From assembly GCA_023399375.1 (NCBI GenBank), contig JAEWPX010000162.1, positions 1 to 22,304 of the forward strand: 22,304 bases of DNA, written 5' to 3'. Position 1 is the first letter of the stretch; each line of letters starts with the position of its first letter. A model generated the notes under the pieces. That model saw only the letters and a list, made by a program, of their open reading frames with translations. It was not told the origin of the DNA and did no database searches. This stretch comes from Pseudomonadota bacterium (GTDB lineage Bacteria; Desulfobacterota; Desulfovibrionia; Desulfovibrionales; Desulfovibrionaceae). The position numbers and the translations under genes are program-made. Of the stretch, positions 7,173 through 16,300 are shown piece by piece.

Positions 7173-8339
7173 TCAGCCCTGGCGCAGGGCTCCCACGATG
7201 TTCATGCGCGAGGCGCGCACGGCCGGCAAAAAGCCGCCGACCACGCCCATGACCAGGGAAAAGGCCAGGGACAGGGCCACGATCCAGGGCGCGAGGGCGA
7301 ACTTGAAGGAGAGTTCGGAAAACGTCTGGAAGTTGGTGGTGGAAAAGGAGACGAAGGAAAGCCCGGCCGCAAGGCCCACGCCCGCCACGCCCCCGAGCAG
7401 GCCGAGGAACAACGATTCGAGCAGAAACGCGGCCAGGATGCTTCCGCGCGTGAAACCGATGGCGCGCAGGGTGCCGATTTCCGGTACGCGGTTGGCCACG
7501 GCGGAATACATGGTGATCGTGGCCCCGATCATCGCGCCCAGCGAAAAGATGGCCGTGAGCGCCACGCCGAGGACCGTCAGGAACTTGCGCATCATGTCCG
7601 ACTGCTTCTCGTAATAGCGCGTCTCGCGCCAGGCCTCGGCCTGCAAGCGAGGGTCGGCCTCCACGGCCTCCTTGAAGGCGTCGAAAAGCCCGGGTTCGCG
7701 CAGCCCCGTGACCACGATCGAATAGGCCCCGCGTCCGAAGGCCGGCATGAGCTGGTCCGCGTCGCCCCAGATCTCCGAGGAAAATCCGGTCTGCCCGGCA
7801 TCGAAGATGCCGACGATGGGCCACTCGCGTTTGCCGAAGCGCAGGCTCTGGCCGATCTCCGCGTTCTCGAACCCCTTGACCACGGCCGTGCCGACCATGA
7901 TTTCCGGCGTGCCCGGGCGCGGCAGGCGGCCGGAAGCGAGGCGTATCTGCGGCCGCAGCGCCAGGGAGGCGGGTTCCGTGCCCCGGATGACCACGTTGGA
8001 GGTCTTGCCCGTGGATTTTTTCGTGAGGCCGATCAGCACCACGGATTCCTTCGCCGCAAGCGCTTGGCCGTCGCCGCCGAGCGCGATCTCGGGCCGGGTG
8101 GCGATGGCCGCGGCCTGGGCGCGCTCGATGCCGCTTTGCACCTCGGTTTCCGAACCCTTGCGCAGCACGATGGCGTTTCCGGGCGACCCCGTGGCCACGA
8201 GGGTCTGGCGCAGGCCCTCGGCCAGCATGAGCGTGGCCGCGAACACGAAGACCACGAGCGCCATGCCGCCGGCGGTCAGCGCCGTGGTCAGGCGGCGTGT
8301 GCTCAAGTTGCGCCAGGAATAGGCGAGCGGCACGGCCAT
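7173..8339 (-). CDS. ABC transporter permease, FtsX/MacB type (second of pair)
   Basis: A 388-residue permease with the four-helix FtsX/MacB layout: helix 1 at about residues 20-40, a large periplasmic domain (about 45-265), then three helices near 265-295, 315-345 and 355-378. The hallmark FtsX motif appears as YSAVANRVPEIGTLRAIGFTR, followed by the GALRQG ending typical of LolC/MacB-like permeases. The ATG at 8339 overlaps the stop of the upstream permease as TGATG. It probably pairs with that permease and the ATPase at 9483-10172 in a type VII ABC system, which transfers mechanical force to the periplasm instead of moving substrate through a membrane channel. The substrate is unknown. Confidence 0.9.
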   Translation of the reverse strand: MAVPLAYSWRNLSTRRLTTALTAGGMALVVFVFAATLMLAEGLRQTLVATGSPGNAIVLRKGSETEVQSGIERAQAAAIATRPEIALGGDGQALAAKESVVLIGLTKKSTGKTSNVVIRGTEPASLALRPQIRLASGRLPRPGTPEIMVGTAVVKGFENAEIGQSLRFGKREWPIVGIFDAGQTGFSSEIWGDADQLMPAFGRGAYSIVVTGLREPGLFDAFKEAVEADPRLQAEAWRETRYYEKQSDMMRKFLTVLGVALTAIFSLGAMIGATITMYSAVANRVPEIGTLRAIGFTRGSILAAFLLESLFLGLLGGVAGVGLAAGLSFVSFSTTNFQTFSELSFKFALAPWIVALSLAFSLVMGVVGGFLPAVRASRMNIVGALRQG

Positions 8340-9482
8340 CAGCCGATCCTCCGGAACGCTGCGGCGATGCGCACCGTGCCCACGCGCACGGCCGGGGCCG
8401 CGGCGGCCAGCACGCCCACGGCCGCGCCGAAGGCCGGGATGAGGAGCATGGTTTCGCGCGAGACGAAGAAAATGGGGAAATACTGGGCCAGGTTCTTGGC
8501 GAACGCGTCGGTGATGGCCGGCAGCAGGCCCATGGCCAGGGCCGCGCCGGATAGGGACAAAAGCAGGGATTCGGCCAGGAGCATGAGCCCGAGCGCCGGG
8601 CCGGGGAAGCCGAGGGTTTTGAGCACCGCGAATTCCCCCAGCCGCTCCCGGGCGGACATGGCCATGGTGTTGGCGGCCACTGCCAGGATGATGACGATGA
8701 CCACGTAGGAGACCACGGTGATGGCCATGAGGATGGCTTCGCTCATGGAGACGAAGCCCATCTGGAAGGCCTTTTCCGTCTCGGTCAGGGTCTCGGCCTG
8801 GGAATTGCGAAAGATCGCGTCGATGTTCTTGGAGATCTCCGCCGCTTTCGTGGCGTCGTCGATGCCGATCATGAAAAAGCCCGTCTGGCCGGCGCGGCGC
8901 GGGGACGTCTTTTTCATGACCTCGTCGACGTAGGCCCAGTGGAGATAGAGCACGGTCTCGTCGGTGTCCGGGCGCGCGCCCTTGTAGACGGCGCGGATGG
9001 TCATGGGCCACTGCCCCGGAAAGATGGTGCCGCGCAGGGTGACGGTGTCGCCCACGCGCCAGTGGAAGCGGTCGGCCAGCTTGCGGCCGATGACCGCGCC
9101 CTTGCGGTCGGTCAGGAACGCCTTCTGTTCGGCAGGCGTGACCACCAGTTCCGGGTAGAGTCGGAAGAAATCCTCGGCTTCCACGGCGAAATTTGCGAAA
9201 AAGTTCTTCTCGTCGAGGTAGACGCCGCCGAACCAGTTGCCGGCGGCGACGATGTCCACGCCCGTGACCTGGCGGATGCGGCCCTTGTAGGCGTAGGGCA
9301 GGGGCTGGGTCAGGGAGACGGCGTTGCGTGTGACGAGCCGGTTGGCCGAGGAGGCCGACACACCGGCGTGCCAGGCGTCGAGGACCGTGCGCATGAGCCC
9401 GAAGGCCGTCAGCGCAATGGCCACGCCGACGATGGTCAAAAGCGACCGCAGGCGGTGGCGGAAGGCGTTCTTGACGATGAGC

Positions 9483-9496
<14 letters not shown>
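8339..9496 (-). CDS. ABC transporter permease, FtsX/MacB type (first of pair)
   Basis: A 385-residue FtsX-like permease with N-terminal helix LLTIVGVAIALTAFGLM (about 19-36), a periplasmic domain (about 40-260) and three C-terminal helices. The conserved coupling segment is AMSARERLGEFAVLKTLGF. The start is uncertain. I take GTG at 9496, which overlaps the ATPase end by 14 bases and has AAGGG eight bases upstream; the TTG at 9493 is an alternative. It differs clearly in sequence from the downstream permease, so the transporter is probably a heterodimer like LolCE, not a MacB homodimer. Confidence 0.88.
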
Positions 9497-10162
<666 letters not shown>

Positions 10163-10172
<10 letters not shown>

Positions 10173-10699
10173 GGGCCGGGCTCCGGGGCGGCTTTGGAAA
10201 ATTCTCCGATATGCGGCCCGCAAAGGGCGACCAGGTCGGCCGGAGCGATCTCCAGGGTGCGGTCGGGCCGGCCCAGGCCGCAGTAGAGCGTGGGGCTTAT
10301 GCCCAGGACGTCGGCGTCGAGGAAAAGCGGCATGCCGGCAACAAGCGACAGGGGCGAGACGCTCCCGGGAGGCAGGCCGAGGCTTGCGAGCACTTCGTCC
10401 GGGGCCAGGGCGCGCAGGTCGCGACGGGAAACGCCGCACAACGCCGCGAGCGCCGGGTAGGCCACGCGGCGCGTGCCCCGAAGCGCGGCCAGGACCACCG
10501 CGCCGCTGCGCAGGCCGAAGGCGATGGTCTTGACGATGCGCGCCGTGTCGAAATCGAGGTTGGCGGCCGCTTCCTCCACGGTGCGCGTGGCCTTGTGGCT
10601 GTGGATTGTATGGGGCAGCCCGCTTTGCTGCACAGTTTCAAGCAGTTGCGCGAAGGCGTCGTCGCCTACGGCAAACAGAGGAGCATGCGGCGCATTCAT
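10163..10699 (-). CDS. YbaK/ProX-type aminoacyl-tRNA deacylase-like protein
   Basis: A 178-residue single-domain protein of the YbaK/ProX superfamily, which hydrolyses mischarged aminoacyl-tRNA such as Cys- or Ala-tRNA(Pro). The family lysine sits in ARIVKTIAF (about residue 57), and the GxxxP-like segment LGISPTLYCG is near the C-terminus. Another family segment is SPLSLVAG. Its stop overlaps the ATPase start. The ribosome site is weak (GTGGGCGAAG), and an AT-rich stretch at 10710-10735 just upstream contains TAGAAT on the minus strand, a possible -10 box without a clear -35. Why it lies between an adaptor gene and its likely ABC transporter is unclear; it may simply be an insertion into an older operon. 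Confidence 0.85.
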
Positions 10700-10743
10700 C
10701 GCGCTTCGCCCACTATTCTAACAAAATACAAAATCACCCTTTC

Positions 10744-10790
10744 GGGAGGTCCAGGAGGGGCACTGCCCCTCCTGGCCGCCGGAGGCATTC
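10744..10790 (+). repeat. Dispersed hairpin repeat, copy B
   Basis: GGGAGGT, then a perfect 10-bp stem CCAGGAGGGG (10751-10760) with CCCCTCCTGG (10766-10775), loop CACTG, then CCGCCGGAGGCAT. It fills most of the 109-base gap between ybaK and the HlyD-like gene, with orientation opposite to those genes. There is no T run directly after the stem. Confidence 0.7.
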
Positions 10791-10808
10791 TTCTTCTAGC
10801 CATCCCCA

Positions 10809-12032
10809 TCACCCCTCGGCCAGGGTCACGGCGTCGCCGGAGGCGAGCTTGTCCGGGGGCGAGAGCACGACCTTGAGCCCGGATTCCAGGCCCGAGGTCA
10901 CTTCGCGCATGTCGCCGAGGGCTTCGCCGAGGGTCACCGGGGTGAGCACCACCTTGCCATCCTTGATGACGAAGACGGCGTCGCGCCCGTCGCGCGTGGT
11001 CACGGCCGCGGCCGGCACGGCCAGGCGCGGCGTGGTCTCGGCCGGGGTCAGCGCGCGCGAGAGAAAGGCCGCCTTGGCGCTCATTTCCGGCAGCACGCGC
11101 GGGTCCAGGGCGTCGAAACGCACCTTGACGAGCACCGTGGCCTTGGTGCGGTCGGCCGTGGGCACGATCATGTGCACCTTGCCGGGAAAGCGCTCGCTCG
11201 GGATGGCGTCGAGCATGATTTCGCAGGGCTCGCCCACGACCACCTGGCGCAGGCTCGATTCCGAGACGTCCACCTCCACGGCGAGCGAGCTCATGTCCGC
11301 GATGGTGACCACGGCGGCCTTGGACGTGGAAGAGGCGCCAAGCGGCGAGATGATGTCGCCGACGTCGGCGTTTTTGGTCAGCACCACGGCGTCGAAGGGC
11401 GCTTCGAGGTCGGTGTAGGTCAGCTGCGCCTCGGCCTGGTTCAGGGCTTCGGCGCGGGCCTTGAGGTTGGCCTTGGCCTGTTCCAGGGTGGCGGCGGCCT
11501 TTTTGAGCCGCGCTTCGGCGGTGTCGTAGTCGGAGCGGGCCACATAGTCGCCGGTCACGAGTTTTTTCATGCGCCCGTAATGGATGCGCGCGTCGGCGAG
11601 CTCCGCCTCGGCCGAGGCGATCTGGTACTTGGCCGCTTCCATGTCGTGGCGGGCCTGATCGCGCGTGGCTTCGACGTCGGCGCTCTCCAGGCGCGCCACC
11701 ACCTGGCCCTTTTGCACCCGGCTGCCTTCCTCCACGCCGAGCCAGACGAGTTGGGCCGTGGCCTTGGTGGCGAGCGCCGCCTTGCGTTGGGCCACGACGT
11801 AGCCGCTGGCCGTCAGCTTCGTCAGCGTGCGCGACGGGTAGGCAAGGCCGACGGTCGCGGCCGAGACGGTGAACGTGCGCGGCGAAAACATCCAGGCCGC
11901 CACGACGGCTGCAAGAAGCGCCGCCAGGACATAGGGCCAACGGCGGCGACGGCGACGCGGCCTGCCGCCGCCCGTGAACCGGTCGGACTTGTCCTCTGCG
12001 GTGATGCGCAGGGCTTCCAGGGTATCGCTCAT
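10809..12032 (-). CDS. HlyD/MacA-family periplasmic adaptor (membrane fusion) protein
   Basis: A 407-residue adaptor. It has a cytoplasmic N-terminus ending in an arginine run (residues 24-31), one membrane anchor (about 33-49), and a beta-barrel/lipoyl half-motif (LATKATAQLVWLGVEEGSRVQKGQVVARLES). A coiled-coil hairpin (about 120-200, rich in Ala, Glu and Lys) follows, then the second lipoyl half (TYTDLEAPFDAVVLTKNADVGDIISP) and the barrel and proximal domains. Such proteins link inner-membrane transporters to outer-membrane exit ducts. The ATG at 12032 has GGGAG four bases upstream; an in-frame ATG at 12086 overlaps a promoter-like element and is less likely. The ABC genes beyond ybaK are the obvious partners. 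No TolC gene is in view. Confidence 0.92.
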   Translation of the reverse strand: MSDTLEALRITAEDKSDRFTGGGRPRRRRRRWPYVLAALLAAVVAAWMFSPRTFTVSAATVGLAYPSRTLTKLTASGYVVAQRKAALATKATAQLVWLGVEEGSRVQKGQVVARLESADVEATRDQARHDMEAAKYQIASAEAELADARIHYGRMKKLVTGDYVARSDYDTAEARLKKAAATLEQAKANLKARAEALNQAEAQLTYTDLEAPFDAVVLTKNADVGDIISPLGASSTSKAAVVTIADMSSLAVEVDVSESSLRQVVVGEPCEIMLDAIPSERFPGKVHMIVPTADRTKATVLVKVRFDALDPRVLPEMSAKAAFLSRALTPAETTPRLAVPAAAVTTRDGRDAVFVIKDGKVVLTPVTLGEALGDMREVTSGLESGLKVVLSPPDKLASGDAVTLAEG

Positions 12033-12057
12033 GGGACTCCCGTTTTGTGTTCCCGGG

Positions 12058-12086
12058 GTCATGGCAAGCCGCAGGGCGTCCGTCAA
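12058..12086 (-). promoter_or_regulatory. Putative promoter of the HlyD-like gene
   Basis: On the minus strand, TTGACG (12081-12086), 17 bases, then CATGAC (12058-12063). It lies 26 bases before the chosen ATG at 12032, which argues against the longer start at 12086. The -10 box is weak. Confidence 0.35.
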
Positions 12087-12120
12087 GACGCAACGGCACG
12101 AATTCTGTTACGCTTTCGGT

Positions 12121-13224
12121 CTAGGAAAGCCACAAACTGTTCTCCATCTGGTCGATGAGTTTCCTGTGTCCCGCCGGAAAAGCGAAGCGGGCCAGGGTTT
12201 CGGGCGCGACCCAGAGGCTTTCCTGCGCGGCGGTCAGCGTCGGTTCGGGCGGCGTTGCGGCGTTTTTTTCGCCGTCGGTCAGGTGCAGCAAGAAACAGTG
12301 CAGCGTCACGCGGTAGGTGGTGTAGCCGTGGCGGATCACGGCGAGCTTGGCGGAAACGGCGGTGGGAAAGTCCGTTTCCTCGCGAAATTCCCGCACGATG
12401 GCCGCCTCGGGCGTCTCGCCCTCCTCGATGCGCCCGCCCGGGAATTCCCAGAGGTTGCCCCAGGCCCCGGCAGGCAGCCTTTTCTGGATGAACACCTTGC
12501 CGTCGTGGACGAGCACGCCCGTGGCAACCAGGAGCGGGGTGATGTCCTTGGATTTGGACAGCACCGGCCGGTCGGCCACGATGCCGAGGTGGCGCGCCTG
12601 GCACGCGCCCTCAAGGGGACAGCGGGCGCAATCCGGGTTTTTCGGTCGGCAGACGAGGGCCCCGAATTCCATGAGCGCCTCGTTGAAATCCCCGGCCTGC
12701 CCTGGCGGCAACAATTTGCGCGCGAGCGCCTCGGCCCGGGCGCGGCCGGCCGGTTCCTTGACGGGCGCGTCGATGTCGCACACCCGCGCGAGCACGCGCA
12801 GCACGTTGGCGTCCACGGCCGCCTCGTCGAGCCCGAGCGCCATGCTCGCCACGGCCCCGGCCGTGTAGGCCCCGACGCCGGGCAACGCGCGCACGGCATC
12901 GAACGTGGCGGGAAACGCGCCGCCGTGTTCGGCCATGATCCGCTTGGCCGCAGCGTGGAGGTTGCGGGCCCGGGAATAGTAGCCCAGGCCCTCCCAGGCC
13001 TTGAGCACCGCGTCCTCGTTTGCCGCGGCCAGCGCGGCCACGTCCGGGAAGCGGTCCATGAAGCGGTTGAAATAGACGACCACGCGGTCCATCTGCGTCT
13101 GCTGGGCCATGATTTCCGAAACCCAGACGGCATACGGATCGCGGCAACGCCGCCAGGGCAGGTCGCGTTTGTTGGCGGCGAACCAGTCGAGCAGAAGCGG
13201 CACGAAGGCGGAAGCGTCGGACAT
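12121..13224 (-). CDS. mutY: A/G-specific adenine DNA glycosylase (MutY) with an intact-looking Nudix box
   Basis: A 367-residue MutY, which removes adenine mispaired with 8-oxoguanine. Residues about 1-215 are the HhH-GPD domain: Glu37 in SEIMAQQTQ, the hairpin LPGVGAYTAGA, and catalytic Asp138 in VDANVLR. The [4Fe-4S] ligands C192, C199, C202 and C208 (C-X6-C-X2-C-X5-C) fall at the same numbers as in E. coli by my recollection. The C-terminal domain (about 230-360) keeps the Nudix pattern G264-X5-E270-X7-R278-E-F-R-E282-E283; only the late glycine is changed (T-D-F). Most MutY C-terminal domains have lost these residues. GAGG lies eight bases before the ATG. Confidence 0.95.
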   Translation of the reverse strand: MSDASAFVPLLLDWFAANKRDLPWRRCRDPYAVWVSEIMAQQTQMDRVVVYFNRFMDRFPDVAALAAANEDAVLKAWEGLGYYSRARNLHAAAKRIMAEHGGAFPATFDAVRALPGVGAYTAGAVASMALGLDEAAVDANVLRVLARVCDIDAPVKEPAGRARAEALARKLLPPGQAGDFNEALMEFGALVCRPKNPDCARCPLEGACQARHLGIVADRPVLSKSKDITPLLVATGVLVHDGKVFIQKRLPAGAWGNLWEFPGGRIEEGETPEAAIVREFREETDFPTAVSAKLAVIRHGYTTYRVTLHCFLLHLTDGEKNAATPPEPTLTAAQESLWVAPETLARFAFPAGHRKLIDQMENSLWLS

Positions 13225-13284
13225 ATGCAGAACCTCGCGGCCTATCCCATAATGCCGATTACGCCGCGAGGAAAGGGCGCTCGA

Positions 13285-13313
13285 TTGCCAAGGCCGCGCC
13301 TTTCGGGGATAAG
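13285..13313 (+). promoter_or_regulatory. Putative promoter of the 1370-residue membrane protein gene
   Basis: TTGCCA (13285-13290), 17 bases, GATAAG (13308-13313), 30 bases before the ATG at 13344. It matches the consensus at five and four of six positions. The gap to mutY is divergent, but no clear mutY promoter was found. Confidence 0.45.
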
Positions 13314-13343
13314 GCGAAGGAGAAAGCCCGAGGGAGGCCTGCC

Positions 13344-16300
13344 ATGAGGCATGCGCTGGCGTACGTTTTTCTGGTCGTTTCCATCCTTGCCGGTTCCGCG
13401 TTGCCGGCCCTGGCCCAGGCCGGCGCGCCCGACGTGCCGCCGGCCCTCGAACCCTGGCGGGGATTTTCCCTGCACGGCGCGACCGAGCGGCTGTGCCCGC
13501 CGGACGGAGGCGACGCCAAGGCGCGCATCTGCCTGTTCCCGTCGCGGCTCGACGTGAACGTCGATGCGACGGGCGCGGATTTCACGCTTGCGGCGCGGCT
13601 TTTCGACACCGCCGCCGTTGCGATGCCGTATGGCGCGGGCGTGTGGGTCGCGGCGGTGCGCGAGGGCGGCAAGGCGCTCCCGGTGGTCGCCGGGGAGCGC
13701 GGTCCCGTGGTCTGGCTCGGCCCGGGCGAGCACGTCCTTGCCGGCCGCTTAGCCTGGAACTCCGCCCTCGAGGCGCTACGCCTGCCGCCGGGTGTCGGGC
13801 TCGTGACCCTGGCCCGCCAGGGCGCGCCCTCGTCGGTTGTCGTTTCGGCCTCGGGCGAGCTGTCCCTGGCCGGCGAAAAAGCGGCCAAGGCCGTGGAAAA
13901 TACGGAACACGTCAAAATCTTTCGCCAGCTTGCCGACGGCGACCCGGCCACCCTGACGACGCTTTTCCGGCTGGAAGTCTCCGGGCTCGTCCGTTCCGTC
14001 ACCCTGGCCGGGGCCGTGCCGCAAAAGGCCCTGGCCCTGGCCGTGCGCTCCCCCGTGCCCGCGACGCTCGGGCCGGACGGCAGCGTGGTTCTCGACGCAG
14101 GGCCCGGGCGCTACGACGTGGAGGTGATTTCACGTTTTGCGGGCAAGACCGGGAGCATCGGCCCGGTTGCCGCGCCCTACGGCCGCGAGGTCTGGTCGTA
14201 CCGCGCCGCGCCCGAATTGCGCGAGACGCGCCTGGAAGGCGCGCCGGCCCTGGACCCCAAGACCGCCGACGTGCCCGAGTCCTGGCGCGACCTGCCGGCC
14301 TTCGCCGTGGCCGAGGGCGCTGCGCTCGACATCCGCGAACTGGGGCGCGGCGCGCCTCCGGGCCGCGACGCCCTGACGGTCTCGCGCGAGATGTGGCTCG
14401 ACATGAGCGGCGTGGGCTTAAGCGTCCACGACACGCTTTCGGGCGAGAACCGCTCCCGCTTCACGCTCGCCATGGCCGCGCCGGGCGAACTCGGCCGGGT
14501 CGTCGCGGACGGCCGGGACCAGCCCGTGCTGCTGCTCGGCAAGGACGGGGCCGCGCGGGGCGTGGAGCTGCGCGCTTCGCGCCTGTCCCTTTCCGCATTC
14601 TCCCGCTATCCCGACGCCGGCGCATCCCTGCCGGCCGGCGGCTTCGACCGGGAATTCACGCACGTGACGGCTACGCTCCACTTGGCTCCGGGCTGGGCGC
14701 TTTTTTCCGCCACAGGGCCCGACGCCGTGCGTGGCGGCCTGCTTTCGCCCTGGACGCTGCTCGACGGCTTTTTGGCCCTGGTCGTGGCCGTGGCCGCCTT
14801 TTCCCTGCGCGGGAGGGCGGCCGGTCTGGCGCTTGGGCTTTTTCTGCTGCTCTCCTGGCACGAGCCGGACGCGCCCACGGGCGTGTGGGTGTTCGTGCTG
14901 TGCGGGCTGGCCTTGCTGCGCCTGGCGTCCGATGCCGGCCGCCTCGCCGGCCATGCCGGCGTGCGGCGTTTTGCCGTGCTCGTCTTTGCGGCCTCCCTGG
15001 TCTGTCTGGTCGTCCTTTCGATTCCTTTTCTGTCCTCGCAGTTGCGTGGGGCCGTCGCGCCGCAGATCGTACCGCCGGCCGCCGAACTGTTGCCCCGCCT
15101 GGCGATGCAGGAAAATGCGGCCATGGCCCCCGCGCCGCCTCCTGCCGCAGTGAAGGGGAAAGCCAGGGCGCTGCAGATGGCCGCCCCCGCCGCCGATGCC
15201 GCCGCCGGCGGGGCCGCGCGGGAGCTGCCGGAAGAGGATCCGGAGGCCTTGGTGCAGACCGGGCCGGCCATGCCGGACTGGCGCTTCGCCACCGCGACCA
15301 TGACCTGGAACGGGCCGGTCGCGCCGGGAGAGCGCTTGCGCCTCTATCTCGTGCCGCCTTTCGCTTCGCGCCTGCTGCATCTGCTGCGCGCGCTCCTTTG
15401 GGGCGCGGCGCTTTTCCTGCTCTGCGACCGGGCGCGCCTGCGCCGCGTGCGCCTGGCTTCCGTCGGCACGGGCGCGGTCCTTCTTTTCCTTGTCGGCCTT
15501 GCCCCGTCGGCGCGGGCCGCGGATTTCCCGGACCGGCAATTGCTGGAGACGCTGCGCGACCGTTTGACCGAACCGCCCCTTTGTCTGCCGCACTGCCTGG
15601 GCAGCCCTTCTTTCGAGGTGCGCCTGGAGGGCGGCCGGCTGGTCGTGACCACGGCTATCGACGCCGCCGCGCGCGTGGCCGCGCCGCTGCCGGCGGTCTC
15701 CGAGGGCTGGCGGCCCGACGCCGTGACCCTGGACGGCGCGCCGGGCGCGACGCTTACGCGCGCGGGGGACGCGCTCAAGGCGCTCGTCGAGCCCGGCCGG
15801 CATGTGGTGGTCCTGTCCGGGCCGGTTCCGGCGGCCGTTTCCTTTACCGTGACGCCGGCGCTCGCGCCGGGCAAGGTCACCGTCGCCGCTCCGGGCTATC
15901 GCATCCGCGGCCTGGATGCGCGCGGCATGCTCGCCGGGCCGCTGGAGCTGACCCGGGCCGCGCCCCAAGGTGCCGCTCCCGGCGGCCGGGCGGCCCCGTC
16001 GGCGCAACCGGCCGGCCGCGACATCCCGCCCTTTTTCGAGGTACGGCGCGTGTTGCGCCTGGGCCTTGCCTGGGAGGTGGAAACCGAGGTCGTGCGGCGC
16101 TTTCCGGCGGACGTCGCGGCCGTTGCCCGTGTGGCGCTTCTTTCCGGCGAGCATCCGGACGCCCCCGGCGTGACCGTCGCCGGCGGCATGGCCGAGGCGG
16201 CCTTTCCCGCGGGCGTTGCGCGCGTCTCCTGGCGCTCGCGCCTGACGCCCCGGGAGTCCGTGGCCCTTGCCGCGCCGTCGGGGACGGACGTGGTCGAGGT

